37,910 nt of DNA from Acidobacteriota bacterium (GTDB lineage Bacteria > Acidobacteriota > Terriglobia > UBA7540), in the NCBI GenBank assembly GCA_021827255.1, contig JAKAWO010000003.1:1-37910 (forward strand). Reading direction: 5' to 3'. This document shows, piece by piece, positions 1 through 9,780 of the stretch. Numbering within the stretch: the first letter of the stretch is position 1; each line of letters opens with the position of its first letter. The position numbers and the translations under genes were made by a program. Under the pieces are notes generated by a model that saw only the letters and a program-made list of their open reading frames with translations, did not search any database and was not told where the DNA came from.

Positions 1-1620
1 GCCGCGGTGATACTGAAGATAGAGTTCACTTTTCCAGACCGGGAGGTTCAGCTTGGCGAGATCGCTCTCGACATCGTTGAAGAACTCCTGGGCGGTCGAG
101 AACTTGAAGTTCGGGAAGGCGGCTTGGGGCGAATTCTGCCATCTCACGGCGGCGTCGAGCATCGCCCGCGTTGGCCCGCCGCCGTGATCGCCCACCCCAT
201 AGAGGAGCATCTGCTGGCGGTAGCCTGAGCACAAGGGAGTGTCTTCAGCAATGTACTGAGAGTCCCGGACAGGACTGATGCCGTTCGAGTAGCCGTGGGG
301 AAAATAGGTGAGCACGCGGCTGCCATCGGGCGACTCCCACCAGAAGAGCTTGTAGGGAAACGGCGTGGTGTCATTCCAGGACATTTTCTGGGTGATGAAA
401 TAGTCCACGCCGGAGCGCTTGTAAATCTGAGCGAGTTGCCAGCTATAGCCAAACGAATCGGGATTCCAGCCGATCTTCACATCCACGCCGAACTTCTGCT
501 GGAAATACCGCTTGCCGGTCAGGAGCTGACGCACCAGGGATTCACCGCAGGGCATGTTGAGGTCCGGTTCGCACCACATGCCGCCCACCATCTCCCAGCG
601 GCCGTCTTTCACCCGCCGCTGAATCTCTTCAAACTCCGGGGGATAGTATTTTTCCAGCCACAGAAAGTCCTGAGCGGAGGACTGCGCGTAAATGAAGCCG
701 GGATACTCGCCGATGAGCTCGAGCGCCGTGCCGAAGGTGTCGCGCACCACCTCCAGCGCTTCTTCCCAGGGCCACAGCCAGGCCAGGTCAATGTGAGAAT
801 TCCCGACGGCGCGAATGGTGAATTGCTTCATCCATCCCGCCAAGGGTTGCATTTTCCGGTCCGCTTCGGTCAGTGACTGATCGAACACTTTCTGGTCGCC
901 GTGCTCGAGCGCGCCAAAATCAATGGTCTTGACCGCAGCCGCCAGTTGCGAGTTTCGCTCCGCCTGGCCTTCAGGAAATCCACGCGAGGCCGCCTGAACG
1001 GCCAAAATTTCTTCCAGCATCGTCTGGGGGTTTGACCGAGTGACGGGATAATCCACTTCGAGGCGTGAAAAAATGCCCGCCGGGTCGGGCGCGTAAGCGG
1101 CGATCAAAAACTTCTGGCCCGGCGCCGCGCTGTCGGTCAGCAGAATCGGTTGCTGAGTGTTGCGGTACGCCATCTCGATCAGCGAGCCGCCAGAAAAGGC
1201 TCGCATCAAACCGGGTCCGCCGAAGAAGAGGCGCAGGTCGAGGCGAACAGGGAGTCCTTCGATGTCATATCCGCCCATCGTCTTGGGAATGACAATCCAT
1301 TTGCGAAACCACATCCCCATCCCGTTGGGCAGAGGCTGGCGGTGCTCGCCCGGCTTGAGGCGGTGAAAGATGGGCCAGGTGGAATCGTCAAGGCTCGGAT
1401 CCTCAGGGTGAGACAAATTATCGGGATGCATTTTCCACCCTCGAATGGGTTCTCCTAGCATGGCCTCGAGTTTCGCCAGTGGTTCGGCAAAAGGATTGTT
1501 CTGAAAGCCGCGAGCGCGAGCTTGCGGCGCCGCTAACAGGACACCTGCATTCAGCCATCGTTCCACTAGAAGGGAGGATGCCGAAGCTTGAAGAAATCTG
1601 CGGCGGTCGAGTGAGCGCAT
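1..1620 (-). CDS. Glycoside hydrolase family 38 alpha-mannosidase, exported, partial (C-terminus beyond window edge)
   Basis: Manual reverse-strand translation from ATG at 1620 is open to base 1: MRSLDRRRFLQASASSLLVERW (Tat-like RRxFLQ signal) ... NSHIDLAWLWPWEEALEVVRDTF ... KIGWNPDSFGYSWQLAQIYKRSGVDYFITQKMSWNDTTPFPYKLFWWESPDGSRVLTYFPHGY, typical GH38 motifs. Missing from the ORF track because it runs off the left edge. Confidence 0.9.
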   Translation of the reverse strand, partial: MRSLDRRRFLQASASSLLVERWLNAGVLLAAPQARARGFQNNPFAEPLAKLEAMLGEPIRGWKMHPDNLSHPEDPSLDDSTWPIFHRLKPGEHRQPLPNGMGMWFRKWIVIPKTMGGYDIEGLPVRLDLRLFFGGPGLMRAFSGGSLIEMAYRNTQQPILLTDSAAPGQKFLIAAYAPDPAGIFSRLEVDYPVTRSNPQTMLEEILAVQAASRGFPEGQAERNSQLAAAVKTIDFGALEHGDQKVFDQSLTEADRKMQPLAGWMKQFTIRAVGNSHIDLAWLWPWEEALEVVRDTFGTALELIGEYPGFIYAQSSAQDFLWLEKYYPPEFEEIQRRVKDGRWEMVGGMWCEPDLNMPCGESLVRQLLTGKRYFQQKFGVDVKIGWNPDSFGYSWQLAQIYKRSGVDYFITQKMSWNDTTPFPYKLFWWESPDGSRVLTYFPHGYSNGISPVRDSQYIAEDTPLCSGYRQQMLLYGVGDHGGGPTRAMLDAAVRWQNSPQAAFPNFKFSTAQEFFNDVESDLAKLNLPVWKSELYLQYHRG

Positions 1621-1755
1621 TTTCTAACCTCCAGGGCTGCCGGAGGACCGCGGGGGCGCGCGCCTCCGGCTCACCAGTATAATCCGCGGCGAGATGATGG
1701 GCCGCGGCCTCGTTGAACTATAAATCCATCCTGCCTCGGGCGGCAAGGGGCGGCG

Positions 1756-2721
1756 TTATTCGAGGGGCTCAAAGCGCCCTCCCTTCCAAGGGCAGACCTT
1801 CTCAACGGCAAGCGTCCGGACGGGCGCGCCGCGCCCGATGACGTAAAAACGGACGCGACCTTTCCAGATGGGAACCATCCTGCCGCCTTGCAGTTCAAAG
1901 GTAACCTTGCCCTGCGTTTTTGTGCCGGGCGCGCCGATATTTCTTACTGCGGGCGCGAGCACTTTGATTGCAGAGGGATAGAAGGTGAAATTTGTCAGTT
2001 CGAGCGGGGCTTGCCAAACCGTGCGGAATCCTTGCGCGCTCACCTGGCGGATCACCATTTTTCTGAGGCTCGATCCAAGCCCGGAGGGCGCGGCTTCGGT
2101 TGAAACCAGGCATTCGCCGCCACTGCCGCGAAGGTCCTGAACCTCCATAGCTTTGATGGCCGTTCCCATGCCGGCGTAAGGGAAACTGAGGAACGGCCCG
2201 CCGACATACTTGCCGTTGGCCGGACTGAAAAGCTGGAGCTGCACTTGGGCCAAGGCGCGGGTGCCGACCCAGGCAACCAGCAGAGGCTTTCCTTGCGCGC
2301 GGGGCACGAGAAACCGGACGATCACGGCATGCCCTGCCACAAAGTCGTGGAGATAATCGCCGCCCATCGCGTCCAGGAGCGCGCGGTCGGTGGGGAAGCG
2401 ATCCGGCGGTATCTGTTTGATCGAGCGGCTATCCGCCCAGCCAATTACCTTCTCCAGGTTCGCTGGATTCGCCGCCGCGAGGCGTACCCACGCAACCCCG
2501 CCTTTCGATTTCGTTTCGAGCATCTCCGCCAGCTCGCCTCGGCCGAGCTTCCCTATCACGGCCTTTGCGTCGGCGGGTTTTCTTAAGAGAACAGTCCCTC
2601 GATCGGGAACGTAAGCCCAGGCGAGCCGCACAGGGGTTGTTGGCTTCTCGCGCCGTCGGGCAAAAGCAGGCGGGAAGACCCATGCGGCAAGCACAATGGC
2701 GGCAATCACGCGCTGGCTCAT
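1756..2721 (-). CDS. Exported hypothetical protein with SH3-like N-terminal region
   Basis: 321 aa ORF with signal peptide (MSQRVIAAIVLAAWVFPPAFA) and an SH3-like segment (VLLRKPADAKAVIGKLGRGELAEMLETKSKGGVAWVRLA..GWADSRSI). Confidence 0.75.
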   Translation of the reverse strand: MSQRVIAAIVLAAWVFPPAFARRREKPTTPVRLAWAYVPDRGTVLLRKPADAKAVIGKLGRGELAEMLETKSKGGVAWVRLAAANPANLEKVIGWADSRSIKQIPPDRFPTDRALLDAMGGDYLHDFVAGHAVIVRFLVPRAQGKPLLVAWVGTRALAQVQLQLFSPANGKYVGGPFLSFPYAGMGTAIKAMEVQDLRGSGGECLVSTEAAPSGLGSSLRKMVIRQVSAQGFRTVWQAPLELTNFTFYPSAIKVLAPAVRNIGAPGTKTQGKVTFELQGGRMVPIWKGRVRFYVIGRGAPVRTLAVEKVCPWKGGRFEPLE

Positions 2722-2901
2722 TCTGCCTGCTATTGTTCACTCCAAAGCGTACTTTGACAATTGGAATTTTCCATTCGCTTCACGACGCCCTACTTGTTGT
2801 CCGCTACGGCCTTGCTCCCGGGTGGGCCTTTCGAATGGAAACTGGGGGGAAAGAGTTGTAAGCTTTTGCTTGAGACGACGTTGGGAGAGGAGGGTCCTCC
2901 G

Positions 2902-4938
2902 TTGCTCGCCTTCAGGTCCTACCTCGGCTTCTTAATCTTTGTATCCGTGATCTTGGGGGTCTGTTTCGGCGCTCGGCCTGCGCTAGCCCAAGGACCTCCT
3001 GGCGCCATGATGGCGCCCCCCGAAGAGATGAACTTTGGCGTCAGTCAAATGGGCGCTCTGGCCCGCAATCAGAAAGAGTGGGCGGTTGCGGGCCGGGTGA
3101 TGACCATGTCGGGAAATTTCATCCGGGGCGCCCACGTGCTGGTCAGCCCTCTCCAGGCGGACGATCGCCGGGTTCTCGAGTCGGGTGCTTCGGGCGATTT
3201 CCAGACTGTCTATTTTTTGACCGAGCTGTACGTCACGGATTTTGAAGTGTGGCTGACTGTTAAGAAGGAAGGCTTCGAGACGGCGCACGAACTCATCCAT
3301 TACGCTGATTTCCCCAACCCGGTTTGGCTTCCGATAACGCTCCGGACGGAAGGGCAGGACCCTACGCTGCTTCCGCGGCAGGAACTTATTTCGCACCTCG
3401 TGCCTGAACTTCAATCGCTCGGGCCTTCCGACGGGCTCCTGGCCAAGAGCGAAAAGGAGTATGCGAAGGGTGTGCGGGAATTTGTCGGCAAAGGCCGCCC
3501 GGACCTTTCGTTGGATGATTTTTACGATGTGGCCAGGCGCAATCCGAATTGCGCAAAGTGTCGAACCATGCTGGCGCTGGCCGAACTTGACTCCGGCAAC
3601 TGGGACGGCGCGGCGCGGAACGCTGAATCGGCCGCCCAATGGACTCTGAAAAACACGGCGGGCGGGAGCCCTGAAGCCCTGGAGTTGGCTGGCGTGATGG
3701 AAAGCTGGCTTCACAATCCAAAGGCTGCGACCTATTTCCTGGTCGATGCGCACAAGCTGAAGCCGAGTGACCCGCTCGTGCTTCAGGAAATCGGGCGCGC
3801 ACAATTCGAGCTTGGAAGGTTTGAAGTGGCCGACACTTACCTTTCAAAGTCCATAGCGGCCGGCGCAGGGCCCGAGGCGCGTCTCCTCAAGGTGCAGGCC
3901 CTGCTCGGCGAAGGCAGTCTCGATAAGGCGAATGCGGAAATGCGCCGTTTCCTGAACGGACGGAAAGTGGAAACGATGCCGATCGAGGTTCGCCGAGTCT
4001 GGGCCGAGCTTCAAAATGGCAAGCAGATAAGGGCCCTTTACGCCGAATCGGGCAAGAGAAAGGTAAGAACAGCCGCCTCTTTCGACTACCTCCACTACAC
4101 CGCCCGGCAACTCAAGGGCTTGGTACCCGCCAAAGACCAGAGCCGACTGAAACCGATTCTGGCTGCGGTCGGGGAGAATGTCGCCGCCCTATTCCGAAAT
4201 TTCCAGAACACGATTTCGGTGGAGCAGATTCGCCAGGAACAACTTCGTCGGAATGGCAAGATTTCAGCGTCTCGTAGCGGGAAGTATCGTTATCTCTGCC
4301 TGGTGCCTTCCCACCACTCGATTCTCGGATTCACCGAATACCGGCAGAACGTGGAGCGGGGTGGAGGATTGCCCAGGGGGCTGGACAGAGGCTACATGTT
4401 GACCTCGGGATTTGCGTCGGCAGCGCTTGTCCTCCACCCCGCTTTTCAGTCTCAATCAAAATTTCGCTACCTTGGCCGCCAGGTGGTGGACGGCCACGAG
4501 ACCTACGTCATTGCTTTCGCCCAGGAACCGATGAAGGCTCGGCTGATGGGAGCCTTCGATTTCGGCAATCACCGCGCGCTGATTTTCGAGCAGGGTTTGG
4601 CCTGGGTCAACACCCGGAATGACGAGATCGTCCGTCTCCGCACCGACCTGCTAAAGCCGTTACCCGAAGTCCGACTGAGGGAAGAAACCACCCAGATTGA
4701 TTACCACGATGTGCGCTTCAAGAAGCTGGCGCGAGCATTCCCGCTTCCGGAGACGGTTGTTGTGACCGTCCATTGGAACGGCAAGAGGCTTCGCAATGTG
4801 CATCGCTATTCGGATTTCAAGCTCTACAATGTGGGTCTCTCTGAAAAAATCAAAGTGCCCAAAACGCAGAACGCGGCCTCCAAAGCCGTGACCGATTCCT
4901 CCAACCCGCCGGTGGGGTCGAAAGTGGCCCAACCGTAA
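2902..4938 (+). CDS. Exported TPR/carboxypeptidase-regulatory-like protein
   Basis: ORF listed from 2761, but an in-frame TTG at 2902 is preceded by a GAGAGGAGG Shine-Dalgarno and directly begins a signal peptide (LLAFRSYLGFLIFVSVILGVCFGARPALAQ). It continues with a CarboxypepD_reg-like segment (AVAGRVMTMSGNFIRGAHVLVSPL) and helical TPR-like repeats. Confidence 0.75.
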   Translation: MLAFRSYLGFLIFVSVILGVCFGARPALAQGPPGAMMAPPEEMNFGVSQMGALARNQKEWAVAGRVMTMSGNFIRGAHVLVSPLQADDRRVLESGASGDFQTVYFLTELYVTDFEVWLTVKKEGFETAHELIHYADFPNPVWLPITLRTEGQDPTLLPRQELISHLVPELQSLGPSDGLLAKSEKEYAKGVREFVGKGRPDLSLDDFYDVARRNPNCAKCRTMLALAELDSGNWDGAARNAESAAQWTLKNTAGGSPEALELAGVMESWLHNPKAATYFLVDAHKLKPSDPLVLQEIGRAQFELGRFEVADTYLSKSIAAGAGPEARLLKVQALLGEGSLDKANAEMRRFLNGRKVETMPIEVRRVWAELQNGKQIRALYAESGKRKVRTAASFDYLHYTARQLKGLVPAKDQSRLKPILAAVGENVAALFRNFQNTISVEQIRQEQLRRNGKISASRSGKYRYLCLVPSHHSILGFTEYRQNVERGGGLPRGLDRGYMLTSGFASAALVLHPAFQSQSKFRYLGRQVVDGHETYVIAFAQEPMKARLMGAFDFGNHRALIFEQGLAWVNTRNDEIVRLRTDLLKPLPEVRLREETTQIDYHDVRFKKLARAFPLPETVVVTVHWNGKRLRNVHRYSDFKLYNVGLSEKIKVPKTQNAASKAVTDSSNPPVGSKVAQP

Positions 4939-5073
4939 TCGCCATTGCAGCCCGCGCGAAAACGGCATCCGAAAACTTTCGTTACGCATATAATGGCTGT
5001 GATGCGCTTGGACGGACTGGCAGGACGGTGAAGCGCGGCGCTCGGTCGTCCGCCATGCGACGAAGAAGCTCAG

Positions 5074-6546
5074 ATGGCCACGGCAATTTCAGAAAAGGCG
5101 GGTGTCAAAGCGGAGCACGAGCCGGTCATCGGCCTCGAAGTTCACGTCCAGCTACTCACTCAGTCCAAAGCCTTCTGTTCCTGTTCGACCCGGTTCGGCG
5201 ACCCGCCCAATTCGAATACCTGCCCGGTGTGCCTGGGCCTCCCGGGAGCGCTGCCGGTTCTGAACCGCGAGGCCGTGAGCATGGCGATGAAGGCGGCGAT
5301 GGCTCTTGGTTGCGCGATCAATTCCCGTTCGCGTTTCGCGCGGAAGAATTATTTTTATCCTGATTTGCCGAAGGGTTACCAAATCTCACAGTACGAAGAA
5401 CCGCTGGCCGAACGGGGCTGGCTGGAGATTGAAGTGAACGGCGCGCGGCGGCGCATTGGCATCACCCGAGTCCACATGGAAGAGGACGCCGGCAAATCGC
5501 TGCACGAAGGTTTTGCGGATTCCGACACCAAGTCCTACATTGACCTCAATCGCTCGGGGGTGCCGCTGATCGAGATTGTCAGCGAGCCTGATCTGCGCTC
5601 GCCCGAGGAAGCTTACGACTACCTGACGCGCCTGAGAACGCTGATGCTCTATCTGGGCGTCTCGGACTGCAACATGGAGGAGGGCAGCTTGCGGTGCGAC
5701 GCCAACGTCAGCGTCCGGCCTGCCGACTCGCCGGATTTCGGCGTCAAGACGGAAGTGAAGAACCTGAACTCATTCAAATTTCTGCAACGGGCGCTAGCCT
5801 ACGAGATCGAGCGCCAAATTCGAGTTCTGGAGCACGGCGGCGCGATCGAGCAGGAGACGCGGCTTTGGGACAGCCGCGAGCAGAAGACCTTCGGCATGCG
5901 GAGCAAGGAATTCGCGCACGACTACCGATATTTTCCCGAGCCTGATCTCGCCCCGCTCGAAGTTTCCGAGGCGTGGAAAGAAGAAGTTCGCAGGTCGTTG
6001 CCGGAATTACCGGAGTCGCGGCGCCATCGGCTGATGGCCCAGTACGCTCTGCCGGCTTACGACGCCACTCAGCTCACGTCCTCGCGCGAGCTGGCTGATT
6101 TTTTTGAGGCGACGGCCAAGACTTCGGGAGAGTCTAAACTTGCCGCCAACTGGATTCTGAGCGAATTGCTCTATCTCTTGGGGGAAGCGGGCCGGGCGAT
6201 CTCCGAATCTCCGGTTTCGCCGAGCCATCTGGCGGAATTGATCCGGCTGATTTCCGGTGGGACACTTTCCGGAAAGATGGGAAAGGAAGTTCTTGCCCAG
6301 ATGTTCAGGTCGGGGCAGCCCGCCTCGGCGGTGACGGCGGAGCGAGGGCTCGAGCAGATCACCGACCAGGAAAAGATCGCCGCGGTGGTTCGAGAAATCA
6401 TTGCCGCCCATCCTCAACAAGCCGAGCAGTACCGGAAGGGCAAAACGGCGACGCTCGGCTGGTTCGTCGGCCAAGTGATGAAGGCCACGCGCGGCCAGGC
6501 GAACCCGCAGGCCGCGCAGGAGACATTGAAAAAGGAGCTGGGATGA
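5074..6546 (+). CDS. gatB: Aspartyl/glutamyl-tRNA(Asn/Gln) amidotransferase subunit B
   Basis: 490 aa; [55 protein letters not shown] and C-terminal [16 protein letters not shown] are GatB hallmarks. Confidence 0.98.
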   Translation: MATAISEKAGVKAEHEPVIGLEVHVQLLTQSKAFCSCSTRFGDPPNSNTCPVCLGLPGALPVLNREAVSMAMKAAMALGCAINSRSRFARKNYFYPDLPKGYQISQYEEPLAERGWLEIEVNGARRRIGITRVHMEEDAGKSLHEGFADSDTKSYIDLNRSGVPLIEIVSEPDLRSPEEAYDYLTRLRTLMLYLGVSDCNMEEGSLRCDANVSVRPADSPDFGVKTEVKNLNSFKFLQRALAYEIERQIRVLEHGGAIEQETRLWDSREQKTFGMRSKEFAHDYRYFPEPDLAPLEVSEAWKEEVRRSLPELPESRRHRLMAQYALPAYDATQLTSSRELADFFEATAKTSGESKLAANWILSELLYLLGEAGRAISESPVSPSHLAELIRLISGGTLSGKMGKEVLAQMFRSGQPASAVTAERGLEQITDQEKIAAVVREIIAAHPQQAEQYRKGKTATLGWFVGQVMKATRGQANPQAAQETLKKELG

Positions 6547-6612
6547 GCGGCGACGGATATTGCTCAGCCGATGGGCGACGGTTGAGTTTTTTCGCCTCGC
6601 CCAGGTGGTGCT

Positions 6613-7974
6613 TTGATGAAAGCGAGAAGCCTTAGACTCGCGCTGGCGGCGCTGGCGATTCTCTCGGCCGGGGCGGGGCGGCCTTTGTGGGCGGCGGCGC
6701 AGACCTCCGCGCCGCGGCCACAACAGAGGGTCTTGCCCGCTGAACATCCAAGATCCTCCAAGGTATCCCCTGCCGGAACCGCTCAGGCACGAGCCAATGC
6801 GCTTCTTGAGGAAGGCGTGACGCTCCAGCAGGAAGGCAAAATAGCGGCGGCGATTCTCAAGTTTCGGGAGGCCATCCAAGCCAACCCGAATTGGTCCAGG
6901 GCCTACGTGGCCCTTGGCGGCGCGCTGGACCGCCATCACGATCTGCCGGGCGCCATGGAGGAATACCGCAAGGCTTTGCGCTTGGATCCCGATGACGCGC
7001 TGGCGCACCTCAATCTGGGCATGGCGCTGCGGCGCCAAGGACATATGAGGGCGGCGCTGGGAGAGCTGGCGAAGGCGGTGGATCTCGCGCCCGAAAGCGC
7101 CACGGCGCACAACGAATTCGGCCTAGCTCTGGCGCTCGATGGAGTTTTGCACACCGCCGTCCAGCAATTCCGCACCGCGGTCATGCTGAAACCGGATTGG
7201 GCTGCGGCCCGGAACAATTTGGCGAACGCGCTTTCCCTGGGCGGCAATCTACACCAAGCTGTTCGCCAGTACCGAAAGGCGATCGCGCTGGCCCCTCATT
7301 GGGCGGAGCCGCACAACAACTTGGGCAACGCGTTGCGGGATTTGGGCGACAGCCAAGGAGCCGTGGCCGAGTACCAGAAAGCATTGCGTCTGGATCCAAA
7401 TTATGCTGCGGCGTACAACGATCTGGGGCTGGCGCTTAAAATGGGTGGCAACGTAGAAGGCGCCATCGCCGACTACCAGAAAGCCGTGCGCTTAAAGCCC
7501 GATTACACCGCGGCGCACAGCAACCTGGCGGCCGCTTATTACCAAAAGCACGAGTGGCAATTGGCGGTCGAGCAATACCGTGAGGCGGTGCGGGTCGAGC
7601 CGAAGATGGCCAGCGGCCACTTCAACCTGGGGTTGGCGCTGGAGGCGGCGGGCCGGCGTCACGCGGCGCTCGGCGAATACGAAGAAGCCATGAAGCTCTC
7701 ACCCCACATTGGGCTTTACCGAGAACAGTACCAGCGTCTGGCCCGGGAGCTGTCCAATCCGCCGGCCCCGCCGCCCAAAACCACTGGCGCCGCAACCGCT
7801 CCGCTGGTCCCGCCGCCCGCCCGCCAGGCCGGCGCCGCTTCGTCCAAAGCGCCGGCGGCGCCCGCGACTCGGGCGTCTTCCACCGAGCCTCCCAAACCCC
7901 AAAGGTCAAAGCGCAAACGGCGCGCTCCCCATTTGCTGCGCCGCCTGCTGCGCCGGCCTCTGCCGCCTAACTAA
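6613..7974 (+). CDS. Exported TPR-repeat protein with Pro/Ala-rich C-terminal tail
   Basis: 453 aa; repeated TPR units (AxxNLGNALRDLGDSQGAVAEYQKALRLDPNYAAAYNDLGLALKMGGNVEGAIADYQKAVRLKPDY). Confidence 0.88.
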   Translation: MMKARSLRLALAALAILSAGAGRPLWAAAQTSAPRPQQRVLPAEHPRSSKVSPAGTAQARANALLEEGVTLQQEGKIAAAILKFREAIQANPNWSRAYVALGGALDRHHDLPGAMEEYRKALRLDPDDALAHLNLGMALRRQGHMRAALGELAKAVDLAPESATAHNEFGLALALDGVLHTAVQQFRTAVMLKPDWAAARNNLANALSLGGNLHQAVRQYRKAIALAPHWAEPHNNLGNALRDLGDSQGAVAEYQKALRLDPNYAAAYNDLGLALKMGGNVEGAIADYQKAVRLKPDYTAAHSNLAAAYYQKHEWQLAVEQYREAVRVEPKMASGHFNLGLALEAAGRRHAALGEYEEAMKLSPHIGLYREQYQRLARELSNPPAPPPKTTGAATAPLVPPPARQAGAASSKAPAAPATRASSTEPPKPQRSKRKRRAPHLLRRLLRRPLPPN

Positions 7975-8021
7975 GATTCGTCCCATCGCGGCGCGAAGTG
8001 GTCGCGCGGAGTTTGCCGGAG

Positions 8022-9563
8022 CTATTCCCGCAGCAGCGCGGCAAGGGAGGGACTGTGCTTGTAGCCGAAGGTCGGATGGTAGCAATAGAGAATGCGGAGC
8101 GGGCGCTCACCGAGAAGCGAGAGGTTGACTTTTTCCTCCGCCCAACCCCGCGAGCCCATCGCTTCCTCGAAGGGCGGGACGCTCGACGGGTTGCGCCCCA
8201 GCAGGAAACGCTGAATGGAGAAGTAGGCGTCGTCGCCAAGGACCACGAGGGTGCGAAGATTGGGAAATAGTTCCAGCTCGGCGCGCAGGTGCTGAGTGCA
8301 ATTTTGCACGGCTCGCTCGGGGACGTGCGGCCCCGAGGAGTGGCAGCGCACGGCGTCGGTCAGCACGAAGCGGCTCTTGAACTCCGCGAAGTCCTTCACG
8401 CCCAGCAGCTCAAAAAGGGCCGCCGTAAACCGGATCGTTTTCCCTTGGTTGCGGTAGAGGGAATTCTCCGAGCGGAGGGGCGCGCAGCGGCCGACCACGG
8501 CAATTTGCACGGAGTTTAAATCGGGATAATCCCTTTGCACGTGCTGGGCCAGAAATTCACGGGGCGGCAGCCGGATGGTGGTGATCGCGGCGCATTCGCG
8601 GCAGGCTTCGATCCGTAGCCGAAGCGATTCGGCGGCGAGTCCCGGAATGCGCGCTTTGGGGCTGGTGATGGGCGGACCGGTGATGGCGAGCTGGAGCAGC
8701 AGTTCGGCGGTGGCGCCGCGCGGTCCGAAGATGGCGTTGTCAATCAACCGGACGCTTCCCACTCGCGCGGCCACCAGCGCCACGGTTCCAGCCGTGATTT
8801 GTTGGACCGGCTTGAGCGTGGCGGGATGCACGATCGCCACGTAGTCAAGGTTGACGCCGGGATCAGCCAGGAGGATTTCCCGCATCGCCGCGACCACTCG
8901 GCTGGTTTCGTCCTCGCCATCGTGGACCATTTCCTGGGCTCGCGCCAGACTGCGCGAAAGAGCGAGCGCCGACCGCCGCTCGGCGTCGCCCAAGTAAAGA
9001 TTGCGCGAGCTCAAGGCCAGGCCGTCTTCGTCACGCACGATGGGGCAAAGAACCAGGCGCGGGCTCAGGTTAAAATCCTCCACCAGGCGGCGAATAATGG
9101 CGGCCTGCTGAAAATCTTTCTGTCCAAAGTAAGCAATATCGGGTCGAACGATGTTGAAAAGCTTCAGCACCACGACGGCGACGCCGCGAAAATGGCCAGG
9201 ACGCGCGCGCCCCTCAAGCGGCTTACCGAGCGGCCCGGGATCCACCCAGGTTCCGAACCCCTCCGGGTACATTTCGCTTGCGGAGGGCGCAAAGATGGCC
9301 TCCACATTGTAAGCGCCGAGCCGGTCAATATCCTGGGCAAGCTGCCGCGGGTAACGCTCCAAGTCCTCGCCGGCGCCGAACTGGGCAGGATTCACAAAGA
9401 TGGAGACAACAACGACGTCGCATTGGCGCTTGGCTTGCCGCACCAGGCTCAGGTGGCCTTCGTGCAGCGCGCCCATGGTGGGCACGAGGCCGACGGATCT
9501 TCCGCCTGCCCGCGCTTCTTTGATGAAGGCTCGGATCTCTTCGATGGTCTTGATCACTCGCAT
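8022..9563 (-). CDS. panC: Pantothenate synthetase (pantoate-beta-alanine ligase) fused to a C-terminal uracil-DNA-glycosylase-like (Fe-S type) domain
   Basis: 513 aa single ORF. Residues ~1-282 are PanC (PTMGALHEGHLSLV, FVNPAQFGAGEDLERYPR, FGQKDFQQ, DGLALSSRN, VRLIDN). Residues ~305-513 carry C-x2-C (CREC), LTDAVRCHSSGPHVPERAVQNC (C-x14-C), LELFPNLRTLVVLGDDAYF and CYHPTFGY, resembling family 4/5 UDGs. Confidence 0.9.
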   Translation of the reverse strand: MRVIKTIEEIRAFIKEARAGGRSVGLVPTMGALHEGHLSLVRQAKRQCDVVVVSIFVNPAQFGAGEDLERYPRQLAQDIDRLGAYNVEAIFAPSASEMYPEGFGTWVDPGPLGKPLEGRARPGHFRGVAVVVLKLFNIVRPDIAYFGQKDFQQAAIIRRLVEDFNLSPRLVLCPIVRDEDGLALSSRNLYLGDAERRSALALSRSLARAQEMVHDGEDETSRVVAAMREILLADPGVNLDYVAIVHPATLKPVQQITAGTVALVAARVGSVRLIDNAIFGPRGATAELLLQLAITGPPITSPKARIPGLAAESLRLRIEACRECAAITTIRLPPREFLAQHVQRDYPDLNSVQIAVVGRCAPLRSENSLYRNQGKTIRFTAALFELLGVKDFAEFKSRFVLTDAVRCHSSGPHVPERAVQNCTQHLRAELELFPNLRTLVVLGDDAYFSIQRFLLGRNPSSVPPFEEAMGSRGWAEEKVNLSLLGERPLRILYCYHPTFGYKHSPSLAALLRE

Positions 9564-9780
9564 GGGACGCGGATCGGGGAGTTCTCCTCCTGGCGCGAGT
9601 CTTGAGCAGGGCGCTCGAACGCAGCCGGCAAGGCCATGGACGGGTTGCCGTGAAAGGTTAGAGGATCACGCCCTGAACTTCTATCGGCCCTTTTGGCCGC
9701 TGATCTGAGGCAGCGGACCGACCGACCCGCCACGGGAGAGCGGCGGGCGGCCATCGAGATACGAGACCCCTCCCGAAAGC

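Noticed and set aside
2983-3804. 273-aa minus-strand ORF
   Set aside because: Antisense to the exported TPR-like gene; no domain signature or signal peptide.
4989-4994. TATAAT upstream of gatB as a promoter
   Set aside because: Perfect -10 hexamer, but I could not find a convincing -35 at proper spacing; kept as a note only.
6007-7110. 367-aa minus-strand ORF
   Set aside because: Antisense across gatB and a TPR gene, spanning the gap between them; Arg-rich shadow ORF.
8799-9605. 268-aa plus-strand ORF
   Set aside because: Antisense to the PanC domain, which has unambiguous motifs.
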